DNA of 64,000 bases from Bacteroidales bacterium UBA5197 (GCA_002412885.1 DHVX01000061.1:128638-192637), one strand, 5' to 3'; positions 1 to 8,624 are shown, numbered from the stretch's first letter. A program made the numbers and translations. Notes: a model not told the origin generated them from the letters alone.

Positions 1-20
1 AAAGTGTTTAAACGCTTGAT

Positions 21-1280
21 TTAACCTTTCAGATCATGCTTCAGCACTTCCATAATTCTGCGGGTAGCACCGGTTCTTTCCTTCACATATTTTCCTGCAC
101 TGGCTGATATATTATCAAGCCGGCTAATATCCATCAGTAAACTGCTGATTTTTTCAGTCAATTCGTCTGCATTTTCGATACTGAACGCAACTTCAGCAGC
201 AACCATTTCGCGGGCTTCGCGGAAACGATGGTAATTGGGGCCAAAAAATACCGGCATTCCATAGGCTGCTGCCTCGAGTGTATTGTGAATTCCAACGCCA
301 AATCCCCCGCCAATGTATGCAATGCTGGCAAACCGGTACAACTGCGACAACATGCCGATAGAGTCAATAATCAAAATGTGCTTATTGGCAAGATTTGTAC
401 CCGGTGCCTGACTGTAAAGCACGGCGTTTTCGCCTGTTTTTTCAAGCAGTTCCTGAATGCGCGATCCTCCGGTTTCATGAGGCGCAATTATAAACTTAAC
501 CTTACCGGCTGTTTTTCGGTAAAGAGCCAGAATCAACTCTTCGTCGGCCGGCCAGGTACTGCCGGCAACAATCACATGCCTGCCTTCCACAAACTTATCA
601 ATCAGCGGAAAAGGTTGCTGAAATTCCTTTACTGAGGCAACCCTGTCGAATCGGGTATCGCCACTGATGATGATATTGCTGATGTCAACCATCTTTAGCA
701 ATTCTTCTGACTCTTCATCCTGCACAAAGATCATTTTAATCTTTCGCAGATGTGTTCTGAACCATCCTCCATACCCTTTAAAAAAATGCTGATCCGGCCT
801 GAAAATAGCCGAAACAGTATAAACAGGGACATTATGCCTGAACAACTGATTCAGATAATTGAACCAGAACTCATATTTTACAAAAACTGCAACGGAAGGC
901 CGGATAATTTCTACGAACCTTTTCGCATTTTTTGAAGTATCTATCGGCAGATAAAAAACATGATCAACAAAATCATATTGACTGCGGTGGTTATAACCGG
1001 AAGGCGAAAAAAACGTAAGCAAAATGAGGTGATTCGGAAATTCCTGCCGGTAAGCTTCAATTACTGGTTTTCCCTGCTCAAATTCTCCGAGGGAGGCACA
1101 ATGAAACCATGCCACTTCAGCGGGATGCTTAGCTGAATAATGAGCTCCGAAAACCTCCTCAAGCTTATCAAACAGCTCTTTACGACCATAGTGCCAGGCT
1201 TTGGCTTTGTTGCTGAATACAGCCGCAATCCTGAGAAACAAATAATAGAAAACCACCCCGGTGTTGTAGAGAAACCTCAT
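21..1280 (-). CDS. waaA: 3-deoxy-D-manno-octulosonic acid (Kdo) transferase
   Basis: Transfers Kdo from CMP-Kdo to lipid A precursor at the inner membrane, the first step of lipopolysaccharide core assembly. The 419-residue length is normal for this GT30 family. An N-terminal hydrophobic anchor covers about residues 8-22. The acceptor-side ASLGE motif places the family's catalytic Glu at residue 66. A GDTRFDRV motif lies near 207-214, and the C-terminal nucleotide-sugar lobe carries IGGGFGVGIHN (about 323-333) followed by LEAAAYG. The gene follows a leftward outer-membrane protein gene with about a 40-bp gap, so they may be cotranscribed. Other lipopolysaccharide genes, kdsD and lptB, lie about 37-41 kb away in this window. 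Confidence 0.95.
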   Translation of the reverse strand: MRFLYNTGVVFYYLFLRIAAVFSNKAKAWHYGRKELFDKLEEVFGAHYSAKHPAEVAWFHCASLGEFEQGKPVIEAYRQEFPNHLILLTFFSPSGYNHRSQYDFVDHVFYLPIDTSKNAKRFVEIIRPSVAVFVKYEFWFNYLNQLFRHNVPVYTVSAIFRPDQHFFKGYGGWFRTHLRKIKMIFVQDEESEELLKMVDISNIIISGDTRFDRVASVKEFQQPFPLIDKFVEGRHVIVAGSTWPADEELILALYRKTAGKVKFIIAPHETGGSRIQELLEKTGENAVLYSQAPGTNLANKHILIIDSIGMLSQLYRFASIAYIGGGFGVGIHNTLEAAAYGMPVFFGPNYHRFREAREMVAAEVAFSIENADELTEKISSLLMDISRLDNISASAGKYVKERTGATRRIMEVLKHDLKG

Positions 1281-1322
1281 GATATCAATGGATTGAGAAC
1301 CTTGTTTAAAAATAAGCCTGCA

Positions 1323-2081
1323 TTAATAATAATAAAAATCGCTCGGCGCCCTTTTGTAAACCGGTATAATCCAACCTACCTTTACACCTCCGTAAATGTC
1401 AGAAAAAGATCCTGAGTTAAATTTCATTTGAGCAAAACTATAAGGCCTTGCATGCTGAGTTGAGCCAAATGTAAAATCAAATCCTGCAAAAAAATTGACT
1501 TTATTCGTATTTCCGAGGTAAAGATAACCAAGAAAAACGTTTGCTGCAAGTCCACGCTTAAGTTCGTCATATCCTTTTAAATAATCTCCGGTAATCTGAG
1601 GAGCCGATTTGTCCTTGTGCTCAATGTAGATTTTATGCTGAAGATATCCTAAACCAGCTGAAAGTAATATGCCCGAATTACCGTTAGGGCCGAATGCCGG
1701 TATTACTTTCCCAACGCGGCCCACTGCCGAAAAACTTCTCAGATTAAAATTAAAGTCGGCATAAATTCCGCTCACATCAATTATGTTTCCATCTGAAGTT
1801 GTTGCACCTTTGAGTATTTCATCTTCATTTCGGATGTTTCTTCCAAATCCGAAATTGCTTTCAACGCCCATTATCCAGTTTGACCGGGTTTTAAACATAT
1901 AGCCCGGGCCAACTTGTGAAAAAGCGCCGAATCGTTTTGCCATATCACCACCCGGAATCTGATACGAGAAAGTTCCATAGATAAGATTGGCTACAATGGC
2001 TGAATCGCGGATGCTTTTCTGAGCATACGCAGAAGTAGAAATAGCAATCAGGAGTAATAAGAGTTTCACGGTGTTTTTCAT
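1323..2081 (-). CDS. outer-membrane beta-barrel protein, function unknown
   Basis: About 252 residues. I start at the ATG at 2081 because it opens directly into a signal peptide (MKNTVKLLLLLIAISTSAYA, cleavage before QKS); an ATG 12 bases upstream would only add four residues. The mature part consists of alternating aromatic, glycine-rich strands (for example GPGYMF, VESNFGFG, LLSAGLGYLQ, VNFFAGFDFTFG, IYGGVKVGWIIPVYKR) typical of a small Bacteroidota outer-membrane barrel. No catalytic motif is visible. It is just upstream of waaA on the same strand, so an envelope role is plausible but unproven. Confidence 0.75.
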   Translation of the reverse strand: MKNTVKLLLLLIAISTSAYAQKSIRDSAIVANLIYGTFSYQIPGGDMAKRFGAFSQVGPGYMFKTRSNWIMGVESNFGFGRNIRNEDEILKGATTSDGNIIDVSGIYADFNFNLRSFSAVGRVGKVIPAFGPNGNSGILLSAGLGYLQHKIYIEHKDKSAPQITGDYLKGYDELKRGLAANVFLGYLYLGNTNKVNFFAGFDFTFGSTQHARPYSFAQMKFNSGSFSDIYGGVKVGWIIPVYKRAPSDFYYY

Positions 2082-2243
2082 AATCCCGGGCAAAAGTTTA
2101 AAAGAGGTTGGGGGAAAGCATGTGTCTTAGCAGAAGCAAATATAAAAATTTAGTTCAATCTCATATGATTCTTATTGGCAAAAAGAGGTTAAAGAACTAT
2201 AAAAAAAGGCATAAAGCTATTGCGGTAAATGGTTACCGGAATA

Positions 2244-3359
2244 TTATCTTTTTCTGATTACATTCAGATAATGCTCAATCAGCTTACCAGCTGCCTGATA
2301 TGGAGTAGCCTGCCCGCTTTTGATGTAATCCTCTTGCTGAAGAAGCATCGGCATAATTTCGGGGTGGCGGTAAAATAAATCGTGCAGATGGGCATCAATG
2401 CTGTCGAGCATAATCTGGCGATTCTGCTGCAGCCTTTTCTGTTCGAAATAGCCATTATTCTTTGTAAATTGAACATAATCACCCACCATATCCCATATTT
2501 CAGGTACGCCTTCCCCGCTGAGTGAAGAGCAGGTTAGCGCAGGTGGCGACCATGCCGATTCCGGCAATGGAAACAGGTGCAGCGCATTTTTTACCTGCAT
2601 ACAGGCAATCTGCGCTTTGGATTTATTGTCGCCATCGGCTTTGTTTATGGCAATGGCATCGGCCATTTCCATAATGCCACGTTTTATGCCCTGAAGTTCA
2701 TCACCAGCCCCTGAAATCATCAGCAGCAAAAAGAAATCAACCATTGAATGAACAGCAATTTCAGATTGTCCCACACCAACAGTTTCCACAAAAATGGTAT
2801 CAAAGCCAGCTGCTTCACAAAGTATAATTATTTCGCGGGTTTTGCGGGCAACGCCACCCAGCGAGCCAGCCGAGGGCGAAGGCCGGATAAATGCATTGGG
2901 GTGCACCGAGAGTCCTTCCATACGGGTTTTATCACCGAGTATGCTTCCCTTTGTGCGGGAACTGCTCGGGTCAATGGCCAGCACAGCAAGTCGAAGCCCC
3001 TTCGAAGTAAGATGAATTCCCAAAGCTTCAATAAAAGTACTTTTCCCTGCTCCCGGCACACCGGTAATTCCAATCCGCACCGAGTTTCCTGCAAAAGGCA
3101 AACAAAGTGCAATCAGCTCCTGAGCAATTTCCTGATGCTCAGGCAACGAACTTTCAACCAGCGTTATGGCCTGGCTGAAAATGCTGCGGTTAAAATTCCG
3201 GATTCCATCAAGATACTCAGTAGCAGTTAGCAAGCGCTTCCTGCTTTTTATGAAATTCTCTGCTGCATCCTTATTCAGCGAAGAAGGCTGCTCCACCCCT
3301 TGCTGAACCCTCAATGCAGAGTCAAAATTCTCAAATTCAGTATTTTCGTTATCTTCCAT
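2244..3359 (-). CDS. meaB: methylmalonyl-CoA mutase-associated GTPase MeaB (ArgK family)
   Basis: G3E-class GTPase that guards and reloads the adenosylcobalamin cofactor of methylmalonyl-CoA mutase. The 371 residues include the P-loop GVPGAGKST (about 100-108), switch residues around AIDPSSSRTKGSILGDKTRM, ETVGVGQSE, and the base-specificity motif NKADGD. The first 40 residues are a polar extension relative to the core family. The mutase genes themselves are not in this window, which is common. A -7-like box, TACCTTTG on the minus strand (3387-3380), lies about 20 bases upstream of the start. The gene appears monocistronic. Confidence 0.93.
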   Translation of the reverse strand: MEDNENTEFENFDSALRVQQGVEQPSSLNKDAAENFIKSRKRLLTATEYLDGIRNFNRSIFSQAITLVESSLPEHQEIAQELIALCLPFAGNSVRIGITGVPGAGKSTFIEALGIHLTSKGLRLAVLAIDPSSSRTKGSILGDKTRMEGLSVHPNAFIRPSPSAGSLGGVARKTREIIILCEAAGFDTIFVETVGVGQSEIAVHSMVDFFLLLMISGAGDELQGIKRGIMEMADAIAINKADGDNKSKAQIACMQVKNALHLFPLPESAWSPPALTCSSLSGEGVPEIWDMVGDYVQFTKNNGYFEQKRLQQNRQIMLDSIDAHLHDLFYRHPEIMPMLLQQEDYIKSGQATPYQAAGKLIEHYLNVIRKR

Positions 3360-3379
3360 TGGCTATGCTGACCTTTTTG

Positions 3380-3387
3380 CAAAGGTA
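3380..3387 (-). promoter_or_regulatory. putative Bacteroidota -7 box for meaB
   Basis: The minus strand reads TACCTTTG, which fits the TAnnTTTG consensus of the Bacteroidota primary sigma factor. Transcription would begin just upstream of the meaB start at 3359. No good -33 TTTG is visible at the expected spacing. Confidence 0.35.
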
Positions 3388-3488
3388 ATCATTTCGTAAA
3401 CCTGCCGCCATTGCTGCTGTTTTTTCAGGCTTGGCGGACGAAATAAATAAAAAACATCCTGAAATGAACCATCTATAGAAAAACATTG

Positions 3489-3496
3489 TAAATTTG
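3489..3496 (+). promoter_or_regulatory. putative -7 box for tRNA-Lys
   Basis: TAAATTTG matches the TAnnTTTG consensus and ends 18 bases before the mature tRNA 5' end, the right distance for a tRNA promoter. The -33 element is not recognisable. Confidence 0.45.
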
Positions 3497-3514
3497 CAGC
3501 CCTGAATAAAGAAT

Positions 3515-3587
3515 CTCTCCGTAGCTCAGCTGGTAGAGCAAATGACTCTTAATCATTGGGCCATAGGTTCGAATCCTATCGGGGAGA
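3515..3587 (+). tRNA. tRNA-Lys (anticodon CTT)
   Basis: Complete 73-nt cloverleaf. The acceptor stem CTCTCCG pairs with CGGGGAG (one G-U). The D arm is GCTCAGCTGGTAGAGC. The anticodon stem AATGA/TCATT encloses loop CTCTTAA with CTT at 3548-3550. The T arm is ATAGG-TTCGAAT-CCTAT. The discriminator base is A. CCA is not encoded (the next bases are CAA). Confidence 0.95.
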
Positions 3588-3602
3588 CAAACATTCAATA
3601 TA

Positions 3603-3641
3603 ACACCTGTAAATCTGAAATGATTTATGGGTGTTTTTTTT
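3603..3641 (+). terminator. rho-independent terminator of tRNA-Lys
   Basis: ACACC and TAAATC pair with GATTTA and GGTGT to form an interrupted stem, followed immediately by a run of eight T. It lies 16 bases after the tRNA. Confidence 0.7.
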
Positions 3642-3810
3642 GTGAAATTTTTATCACTGAATCAGCTAAACCCTTACATAAGCTGACATTACTCGCCAAA
3701 CCTGCTTCTAGAATCATTGTTGTCCGGGGAAATTTTCGAATATTATTCCAAATGACTGATATTGTTGCCCTTTTACAAAAGTTGTAGAACAGTACCTTAC
3801 TTTATTAAAT

Positions 3811-3897
3811 TTGCCACCAAAGCACTAAATCACCAAAAATCACCTATATAATTTATTCATTTTGTGTAATTTGGAGTCTTGGAGATTTGGTGGCAAG
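3811..3897. repeat. long imperfect hairpin built from CACCAAA-like units
   Basis: The left arm TTGCCACCAAA (3811-3821) is the exact reverse complement of TTTGGTGGCAA (3886-3896). Between them both arms continue as degenerate units of about 8-9 bases: CACCAAAG, CACTAAAT, CACCAAAA on the left, and TTTGGAGTC, TTGGAGA, TTTGGTGG on the right. The centre is AT-rich. The architecture matches the elements at 60603-60830 although the unit sequence differs. This repeat and the terminator are all I can see between tRNA-Lys and the next gene (3588-3963). Confidence 0.7.
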
Positions 3898-3963
3898 AAT
3901 TTTTTCGATTTTTTACCAGACAATAGTGTTCTAAAATATTGAACTCAAGTGTAAATATAAATT

Positions 3964-4392
3964 TTATTTATTTCTATATTCTGTTTGAAGGAAGTTGATG
4001 GTTTCTTGTATCAATGCATTAAGGGAATCCTGATTAATGTCAGAAAGCTTCTTTATATAAATACAGGCTTTGCCGGTTTTAAATTTCCCAAGGTCTTTGA
4101 GCAAGTATTCGTGTTCCGGTTTCCCGGAAAATACATAAAGTGAAATTGCGGCTTTACGGGGCGAAAAACCCACCAAAGGCCAATCGCCTTCCTGCCGGCT
4201 TCTTTCTGACTTGTAATGATAGCTGCCAAACCCAATGATGGAGGGTCCCCACATTTTTGGCTCAAAACCTGTCCAATTCTGCATCAGTTTTAGTAATTCA
4301 AAACTGTCATTTCGTTTTTGCTCTGTGTCGGCGAAACTATTGATAAAGTCCGTCACGTTTACAGTGGTTTCAGTTGTTTTGTTCTTTGCCAT
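3964..4392 (-). CDS. DUF1801 (YdhG-like) domain protein
   Basis: A 142-residue soluble protein. It resembles the DUF1801/YdhG family in the pattern TDFINSF...KR.DSFELLKLMQ, then PKMWGPSIIGFGSYHYK, GDWPLVGFSPRKAAISLYVF, and a C-terminal GKFKTGKACIYIKKLSDIN with a final helix. The family has no firmly established enzymatic activity; the fold resembles the frataxin-like YdhG domain. It is monocistronic between tRNA-Lys and the fibronectin-domain gene. No signal peptide or membrane segment is present. Confidence 0.8.
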   Translation of the reverse strand: MAKNKTTETTVNVTDFINSFADTEQKRNDSFELLKLMQNWTGFEPKMWGPSIIGFGSYHYKSERSRQEGDWPLVGFSPRKAAISLYVFSGKPEHEYLLKDLGKFKTGKACIYIKKLSDINQDSLNALIQETINFLQTEYRNK

Positions 4393-4718
4393 TGGAGTAA
4401 GAATTTAATTGTTTCGCGAAAATAAATCCGGGATCCGAATAACAATGCCATGCAGAATAAGTTCAGCAAGGGAAAGCAATTAATCCTTCAGTTAAACAGA
4501 CAAAAAAGCTCTATAGCAGATGAAGAGAATTATGGTTACAAATATCCGTCAAATCAGTTCAATTGACATTAACAAAGTTTTAACACGCTGACTAAGAACT
4601 TATTAAATCAGTATATTGTTTTTTAACATTGTTGTCAGGATCAACACATTTTTACGACTATATCCTTTTAATTCTTCAATTTTTTATTCCAATGCATATT
4701 CACATTAATCCCAACAAA
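4393..4718. other. intergenic stretch with no recognised feature
   Basis: AT-rich spacer between divergently transcribed genes. I see no ORF with coding character, no tRNA-like fold and no clear terminator. It presumably holds the promoters of both flanking genes, but no convincing TAnnTTTG box stands out. Confidence 0.5.
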
Positions 4719-7073
4719 ATGAAAACAACTACCTTCTCACGATTTTTTATCATATTGCCAGTAACGCTGTTTATGATATTACATCAAGCCAATGGACAAA
4801 ATCTCCACAATTCATCCAATGCAGTATCCATTGAAAATGAATCAAATACAACCACCGGTTGGACAGGGACAGCCACATTTACTTCAGATACTGAAAACCC
4901 ATACGATGGTCTATATTCAATTCGCAGCGTAACCTCGCTCTCCAACGGAAGAGAAATCCGATACACTTTTCCGGCTGTAATAGGAGAGACTTATAACATT
5001 TCGATCTGGGCCAGACGGGGCGATTATAGTCTCCAACCTGCATTTGCCAACTGGACTGGATTCGCCGGATTTGCCACCCGGCAAATTACTAGTACAATTT
5101 GGACAGAATATACTTTTACCTTAGTAGCAACTTCTGCCACTCCAATTATCAGAGTTTATACCAGCCCTTCCTCCGGCCTTATTCAGGGAAGTACTATTTT
5201 TATTGACAGGGTCTCGATTTTTGCTGCTTCTGATACTGAGGCACCCTCAGCACCAGGTAATCTAACTGCTTCAGACACCACCGCTACATCGGTGTTTTTA
5301 TCCTGGAATGCGTCAAGCGACAATAACGGTGTAACAGCCTATGACATATACTCAAACAATTCTCTACTCGCCACATTACCATCAATATCCACTACTTTTC
5401 TTGTCAGCAATCTGATTCCGGCAACTTCCTACGAATTTTTTGTCCGAGCACGGGATGGAGCTGGCAACACTTCTGATCAGAGTAATATCGCTCTGATAAC
5501 AACACAAGCTGACATCACACCGCCTGCAATACCTCAAAATCTGATTGCAACCAACATAACACAAACATCGCTTACGCTTTCCTGGGATGCTTCAACCGAT
5601 AATGTTGGAGTTTCCTCTTATGAAGTATTTATTGACTCGGTAAGTGCAGGCATAGTGAACAGTCCGGCACTTTCAATTGCCCTTGCAGGACTTACACCAG
5701 GCACAACATACCAGCTTGCAGTTACTGCCACAGATGAAGCCGGAAACACATCAGCATTCAGCAACCCGCTTGAAGTTACCACAGAAGCACCTGACACAAC
5801 ACCGCCTTCGGTTCCTGAAAATCTGATTGCAACCGAAATCACACAAACATCACTTACACTTTCGTGGGATACTTCAACCGATAATGTTGGAGTTTCGTCT
5901 TATGAAGTATTTGTTGACTCGGTAAGCGCAAGTATTGTTAACAGTCCGGTACTTTCTATTCCCCTTTCGGGACTTACACCCGGCACAACATATCAGCTGG
6001 CTGTTACTGCCACAGATGCAGCCGGTAATACATCAGCTTTCAGCAACCCGCTTGAAGTTACCACAGAAGCACCTGATACCACACCGCCATTGGTTCCTGT
6101 TAATCTGATTGCAACCGACATCACACAAACATCACTTACCCTTTCGTGGGATGCTTCAACCGATAATGTTGGGGTTTCCTCTTATGAAGTATTTGTTGAC
6201 TCGGTAAGCGCAGGTATTGTTAACAGTCCGGTACTTTCTATCCCCCTTTCGGGACTTACACCCGGCACAACATATCAGCTGGCTGTTACTGCCACAGATG
6301 CAGCCGGTAATACATCAGCTTTCAGCATCCCGCTTGAAGTTGCCACAGAAGCACCTGACACCACACCGCCTTCGGTACCTGAAAATCTGATTGCAACAAA
6401 CATTTCAAAAAACACGCTAAGCCTCAACTGGAGTGTATCAACCGACAATATTGAAGTTGCAGGATATGAAATATTCCAGGATCATACGAGTATTGGTCAA
6501 ACAAGCAGCACAGTGTTGACATTTCCGGTAAGTGGACTGAGCACTGCCACAACATACGCATTTACAATTATTGCTTTTGATGCTGCAGGAAATACATCAG
6601 CATTCAGTGACACCCTACTTGTAACAACACTTGATGTAATAGTTTACACGGACTTAAATGCCAACAACAGCAACACGGACTGGACAGCCCGCGATCTTCA
6701 TATTGCCGGCACAGTTGGCATTCAGACGCAACCTGACTCTGTTTATTTGCTTTCAGTCAACGGCGCCATTCGTGCCAAAGAAATAGTGGTTGAGACCGGA
6801 TGGGCAGACTTTGTTTTTGAAGAAGGATATCCGCTTCCTGCACTCAGTGAAGTAGAAGAGCACATCAGAATACATGGTCACCTGAAAGACATTCCATCGG
6901 CCGCTGAAATTGCCCGGGACGGAGCCAATCTGGGCGACATAAGTGTAAAACTGCTTCAAAAGATCGAAGAATTGACCCTTTATTCCATCGAACTTGAAAA
7001 GCGGTTGCAGAAACTTGAAGCAGAAAACTCTTCCCTGAAAAAAAACAAACGGAAAAAGAAGACCAACCATTGA
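4719..7073 (+). CDS. secreted multi-fibronectin-III protein with tail-fibre-like C-terminus
   Basis: 784 residues from the ATG at 4719, chosen because it opens into a signal peptide ending near residue 27 (HQANGQ); the frame extends upstream only through a TTG. Residues about 28-165 look like a carbohydrate-binding jelly-roll module (GWTGTATFTSDTENPYDGLYS, ISIWARRGD). Five fibronectin type III domains start near residues 172, 265, 359, 453 and 547, most opening with D-T-T-P-P. The C-terminus (about 640-784) resembles the terminal domain of Bacteroidota tail-fibre-like proteins: NGAIRAKEIVVETGWADFVF, a GHLKDIPSA turn, and the coiled coil LLQKIEELTLYSIELEKRL with a basic tail. There is no T9SS sorting domain, unlike other large secreted proteins here. 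The ligand is unknown. Confidence 0.8.
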   Translation: MKTTTFSRFFIILPVTLFMILHQANGQNLHNSSNAVSIENESNTTTGWTGTATFTSDTENPYDGLYSIRSVTSLSNGREIRYTFPAVIGETYNISIWARRGDYSLQPAFANWTGFAGFATRQITSTIWTEYTFTLVATSATPIIRVYTSPSSGLIQGSTIFIDRVSIFAASDTEAPSAPGNLTASDTTATSVFLSWNASSDNNGVTAYDIYSNNSLLATLPSISTTFLVSNLIPATSYEFFVRARDGAGNTSDQSNIALITTQADITPPAIPQNLIATNITQTSLTLSWDASTDNVGVSSYEVFIDSVSAGIVNSPALSIALAGLTPGTTYQLAVTATDEAGNTSAFSNPLEVTTEAPDTTPPSVPENLIATEITQTSLTLSWDTSTDNVGVSSYEVFVDSVSASIVNSPVLSIPLSGLTPGTTYQLAVTATDAAGNTSAFSNPLEVTTEAPDTTPPLVPVNLIATDITQTSLTLSWDASTDNVGVSSYEVFVDSVSAGIVNSPVLSIPLSGLTPGTTYQLAVTATDAAGNTSAFSIPLEVATEAPDTTPPSVPENLIATNISKNTLSLNWSVSTDNIEVAGYEIFQDHTSIGQTSSTVLTFPVSGLSTATTYAFTIIAFDAAGNTSAFSDTLLVTTLDVIVYTDLNANNSNTDWTARDLHIAGTVGIQTQPDSVYLLSVNGAIRAKEIVVETGWADFVFEEGYPLPALSEVEEHIRIHGHLKDIPSAAEIARDGANLGDISVKLLQKIEELTLYSIELEKRLQKLEAENSSLKKNKRKKKTNH
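5511..6638 (+). repeat. tandem 282-bp fibronectin-III coding repeats
   Basis: Four units begin at 5511, 5793, 6075 and 6357, exactly 282 bp (94 codons) apart; a more diverged unit precedes them at 5232. Units three and four of the gene (5793 and 6075) are nearly identical at DNA level, including a stretch of about 100 bp from ACTTACACCCGGCACAACAT onward that differs at only a few bases. This implies recent duplication or gene conversion. Confidence 0.9.
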
Positions 7074-7141
7074 AAAAAAAGAAGCAGATATACTTCGAAT
7101 AATAACGATTTTTCAATTGGTTGATTCTAAAAACAACAAAC

Positions 7142-8509
7142 ATGGCACGATTAATAACACTTCTGATTTTACTTATAAGTTCTGCATCAGCGCACAGCCA
7201 GAGTATCCGTAAAAATTACACAGAAATGACCGGATATGAAAAAGCTGTGCTTGTAAACGGATTCTTCGAACTCCGAAACAATGGAGATTTGATAAATGAC
7301 CTGTCGCAATTTCACAATGACTTCTTTAATTTTGATAATACTTTCGATCCGACAAGGCTTGACATACATTTTAACTTACCAGATGAACCTGAAAGAGATA
7401 TTTTCTGCGCCTGGCACCGCAGACAAATGTTTGAAATGGAACAGGCAATGCAGCAAATCGATCCACTTATCAGCCTGCCTTTCTGGAATTCAACTATTGA
7501 TCAATCACCTGCTTCGCCGCTTTGGGATGAGAACTTTATGGGGCAATTCAATGCTGCCTGGGGATTAAACAGAAATCTTGGGGCAACCGGAGTTCTGCCA
7601 AGTCCGCAAGACCTTGCCAACGTTCAATCGATATCTGACTTTCTGGTTTACTCCAACACCCTGGAAAGGGGTGTAGTTCATGCCGGTGCACACCGTTGGA
7701 CTGGCGGCGTTATGTCAGGGCCACCTTCTCCACGAGATCCTATCTTTTATCTTCACCACACCTTTATTGATAAAGTATGGCAGGAATGGCAAGAAGTGAA
7801 CCAGACTTCTTCATTCATCATTACCTCCATGATCCGGTACGATGGCACATACAGCTTCAATGGACAACTTCTTCCACTTGTGAACCCTAACGACATTATA
7901 GATTCCAGATCATTGGGTGTGTTTTATGCAGACAATCAACAGGTTGTGATGGATAATTACACGGTCAGCAACACATACAAAACTCCGGAAACCTTCTTTT
8001 ATCAGTACAATATAGAAGTATGTGATAATTTTGTCGTTCCGCAGGAAAAAGAAAGCAAGATTATTTCAGCGAATAGAATTGTTCTGAAACCCGGCTTCCA
8101 CGCAGCAAATGGTTCAAAATTCCATGCAAGAATTGATGAAGAAACAACATCTGCATCATCGCAACAACTATTTGCAACTGCTCCTCCGGCATACAATACC
8201 AAACAATTTGAACTGATTGATTATCAGAAAAATGTTTACGCTGATTTATCAGAAAAGGGCGAAGTATTAAAGTACAAATTTCACCCCAATCCCTTTGTCA
8301 GCAATATAGAGCTGAATCTTACGGACAATGCCGAAAGAATTGATCTATGGATCAGCGACATCAGGGGCATTGAACTGAGAAGAACTTCAGCAGGCAATAC
8401 TTCACAGATTGCAATAAGTGGGCTGGAAAATCTTGCTCCGGGTATGTATATTATTAATATACAGGTAAATGGGGGCAGGATAATAGGGGAGAAAATTATA
8501 AAAAGATAA
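7142..8509 (+). CDS. T9SS-secreted tyrosinase-family copper oxidase
   Basis: 455 residues from the ATG at 7142 (an upstream in-frame TTG adds only seven residues). A signal peptide spans about 1-20. The tyrosinase domain, about 25-215, binds a dinuclear copper centre that oxidises phenols. CuA candidates are His58 (SQFHNDF), His76 and His92 (CAWHRRQMFEME). CuB candidates are His180 and His184 (VVHAGAHRWTGG) and His206 in the classic DPIFYLHHTFIDKVWQEWQ. His76 is further from His92 than in Streptomyces enzymes, so the second ligand is uncertain. A linker follows, then a C-terminal sorting domain: FHPNPFVSNIELNL, then APGMYIINIQVNGG and a basic IIKR end, typical of T9SS type A. It lies 68 bp after the fibronectin gene, same strand. 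Confidence 0.88.
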   Translation: MARLITLLILLISSASAHSQSIRKNYTEMTGYEKAVLVNGFFELRNNGDLINDLSQFHNDFFNFDNTFDPTRLDIHFNLPDEPERDIFCAWHRRQMFEMEQAMQQIDPLISLPFWNSTIDQSPASPLWDENFMGQFNAAWGLNRNLGATGVLPSPQDLANVQSISDFLVYSNTLERGVVHAGAHRWTGGVMSGPPSPRDPIFYLHHTFIDKVWQEWQEVNQTSSFIITSMIRYDGTYSFNGQLLPLVNPNDIIDSRSLGVFYADNQQVVMDNYTVSNTYKTPETFFYQYNIEVCDNFVVPQEKESKIISANRIVLKPGFHAANGSKFHARIDEETTSASSQQLFATAPPAYNTKQFELIDYQKNVYADLSEKGEVLKYKFHPNPFVSNIELNLTDNAERIDLWISDIRGIELRRTSAGNTSQIAISGLENLAPGMYIINIQVNGGRIIGEKIIKR

Positions 8510-8591
8510 TAGCCGGCAGGAAGGTGTGTTTGTCTCAAAAAAACTTCACACTTTTTTTATCATATCGGAATTATTCACGATTAAAAATTCT

Positions 8592-8599
8592 TACTTTTG
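8592..8599 (+). promoter_or_regulatory. putative -7 box for tRNA-Pro
   Basis: TACTTTTG fits TAnnTTTG and ends 25 bases before the tRNA 5' end. No clear -33 element is visible. Confidence 0.4.
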
Positions 8600-8624
8600 C
8601 ACCTCAGAACCCAACAAGTCCTTT

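Noticed and set aside
2748..3230. 160-residue frame opposite meaB
   Set aside because: Shadow of the MeaB reading frame; serine/arginine-rich peptide without domain features.
3542..3787. 81-residue rightward frame starting inside tRNA-Lys
   Set aside because: Overlaps the tRNA and its terminator; no coding character.
4629..4718. Upstream TTG extension of the fibronectin-III gene
   Set aside because: It would place 30 residues before a clear signal peptide; the ATG at 4719 fits better.
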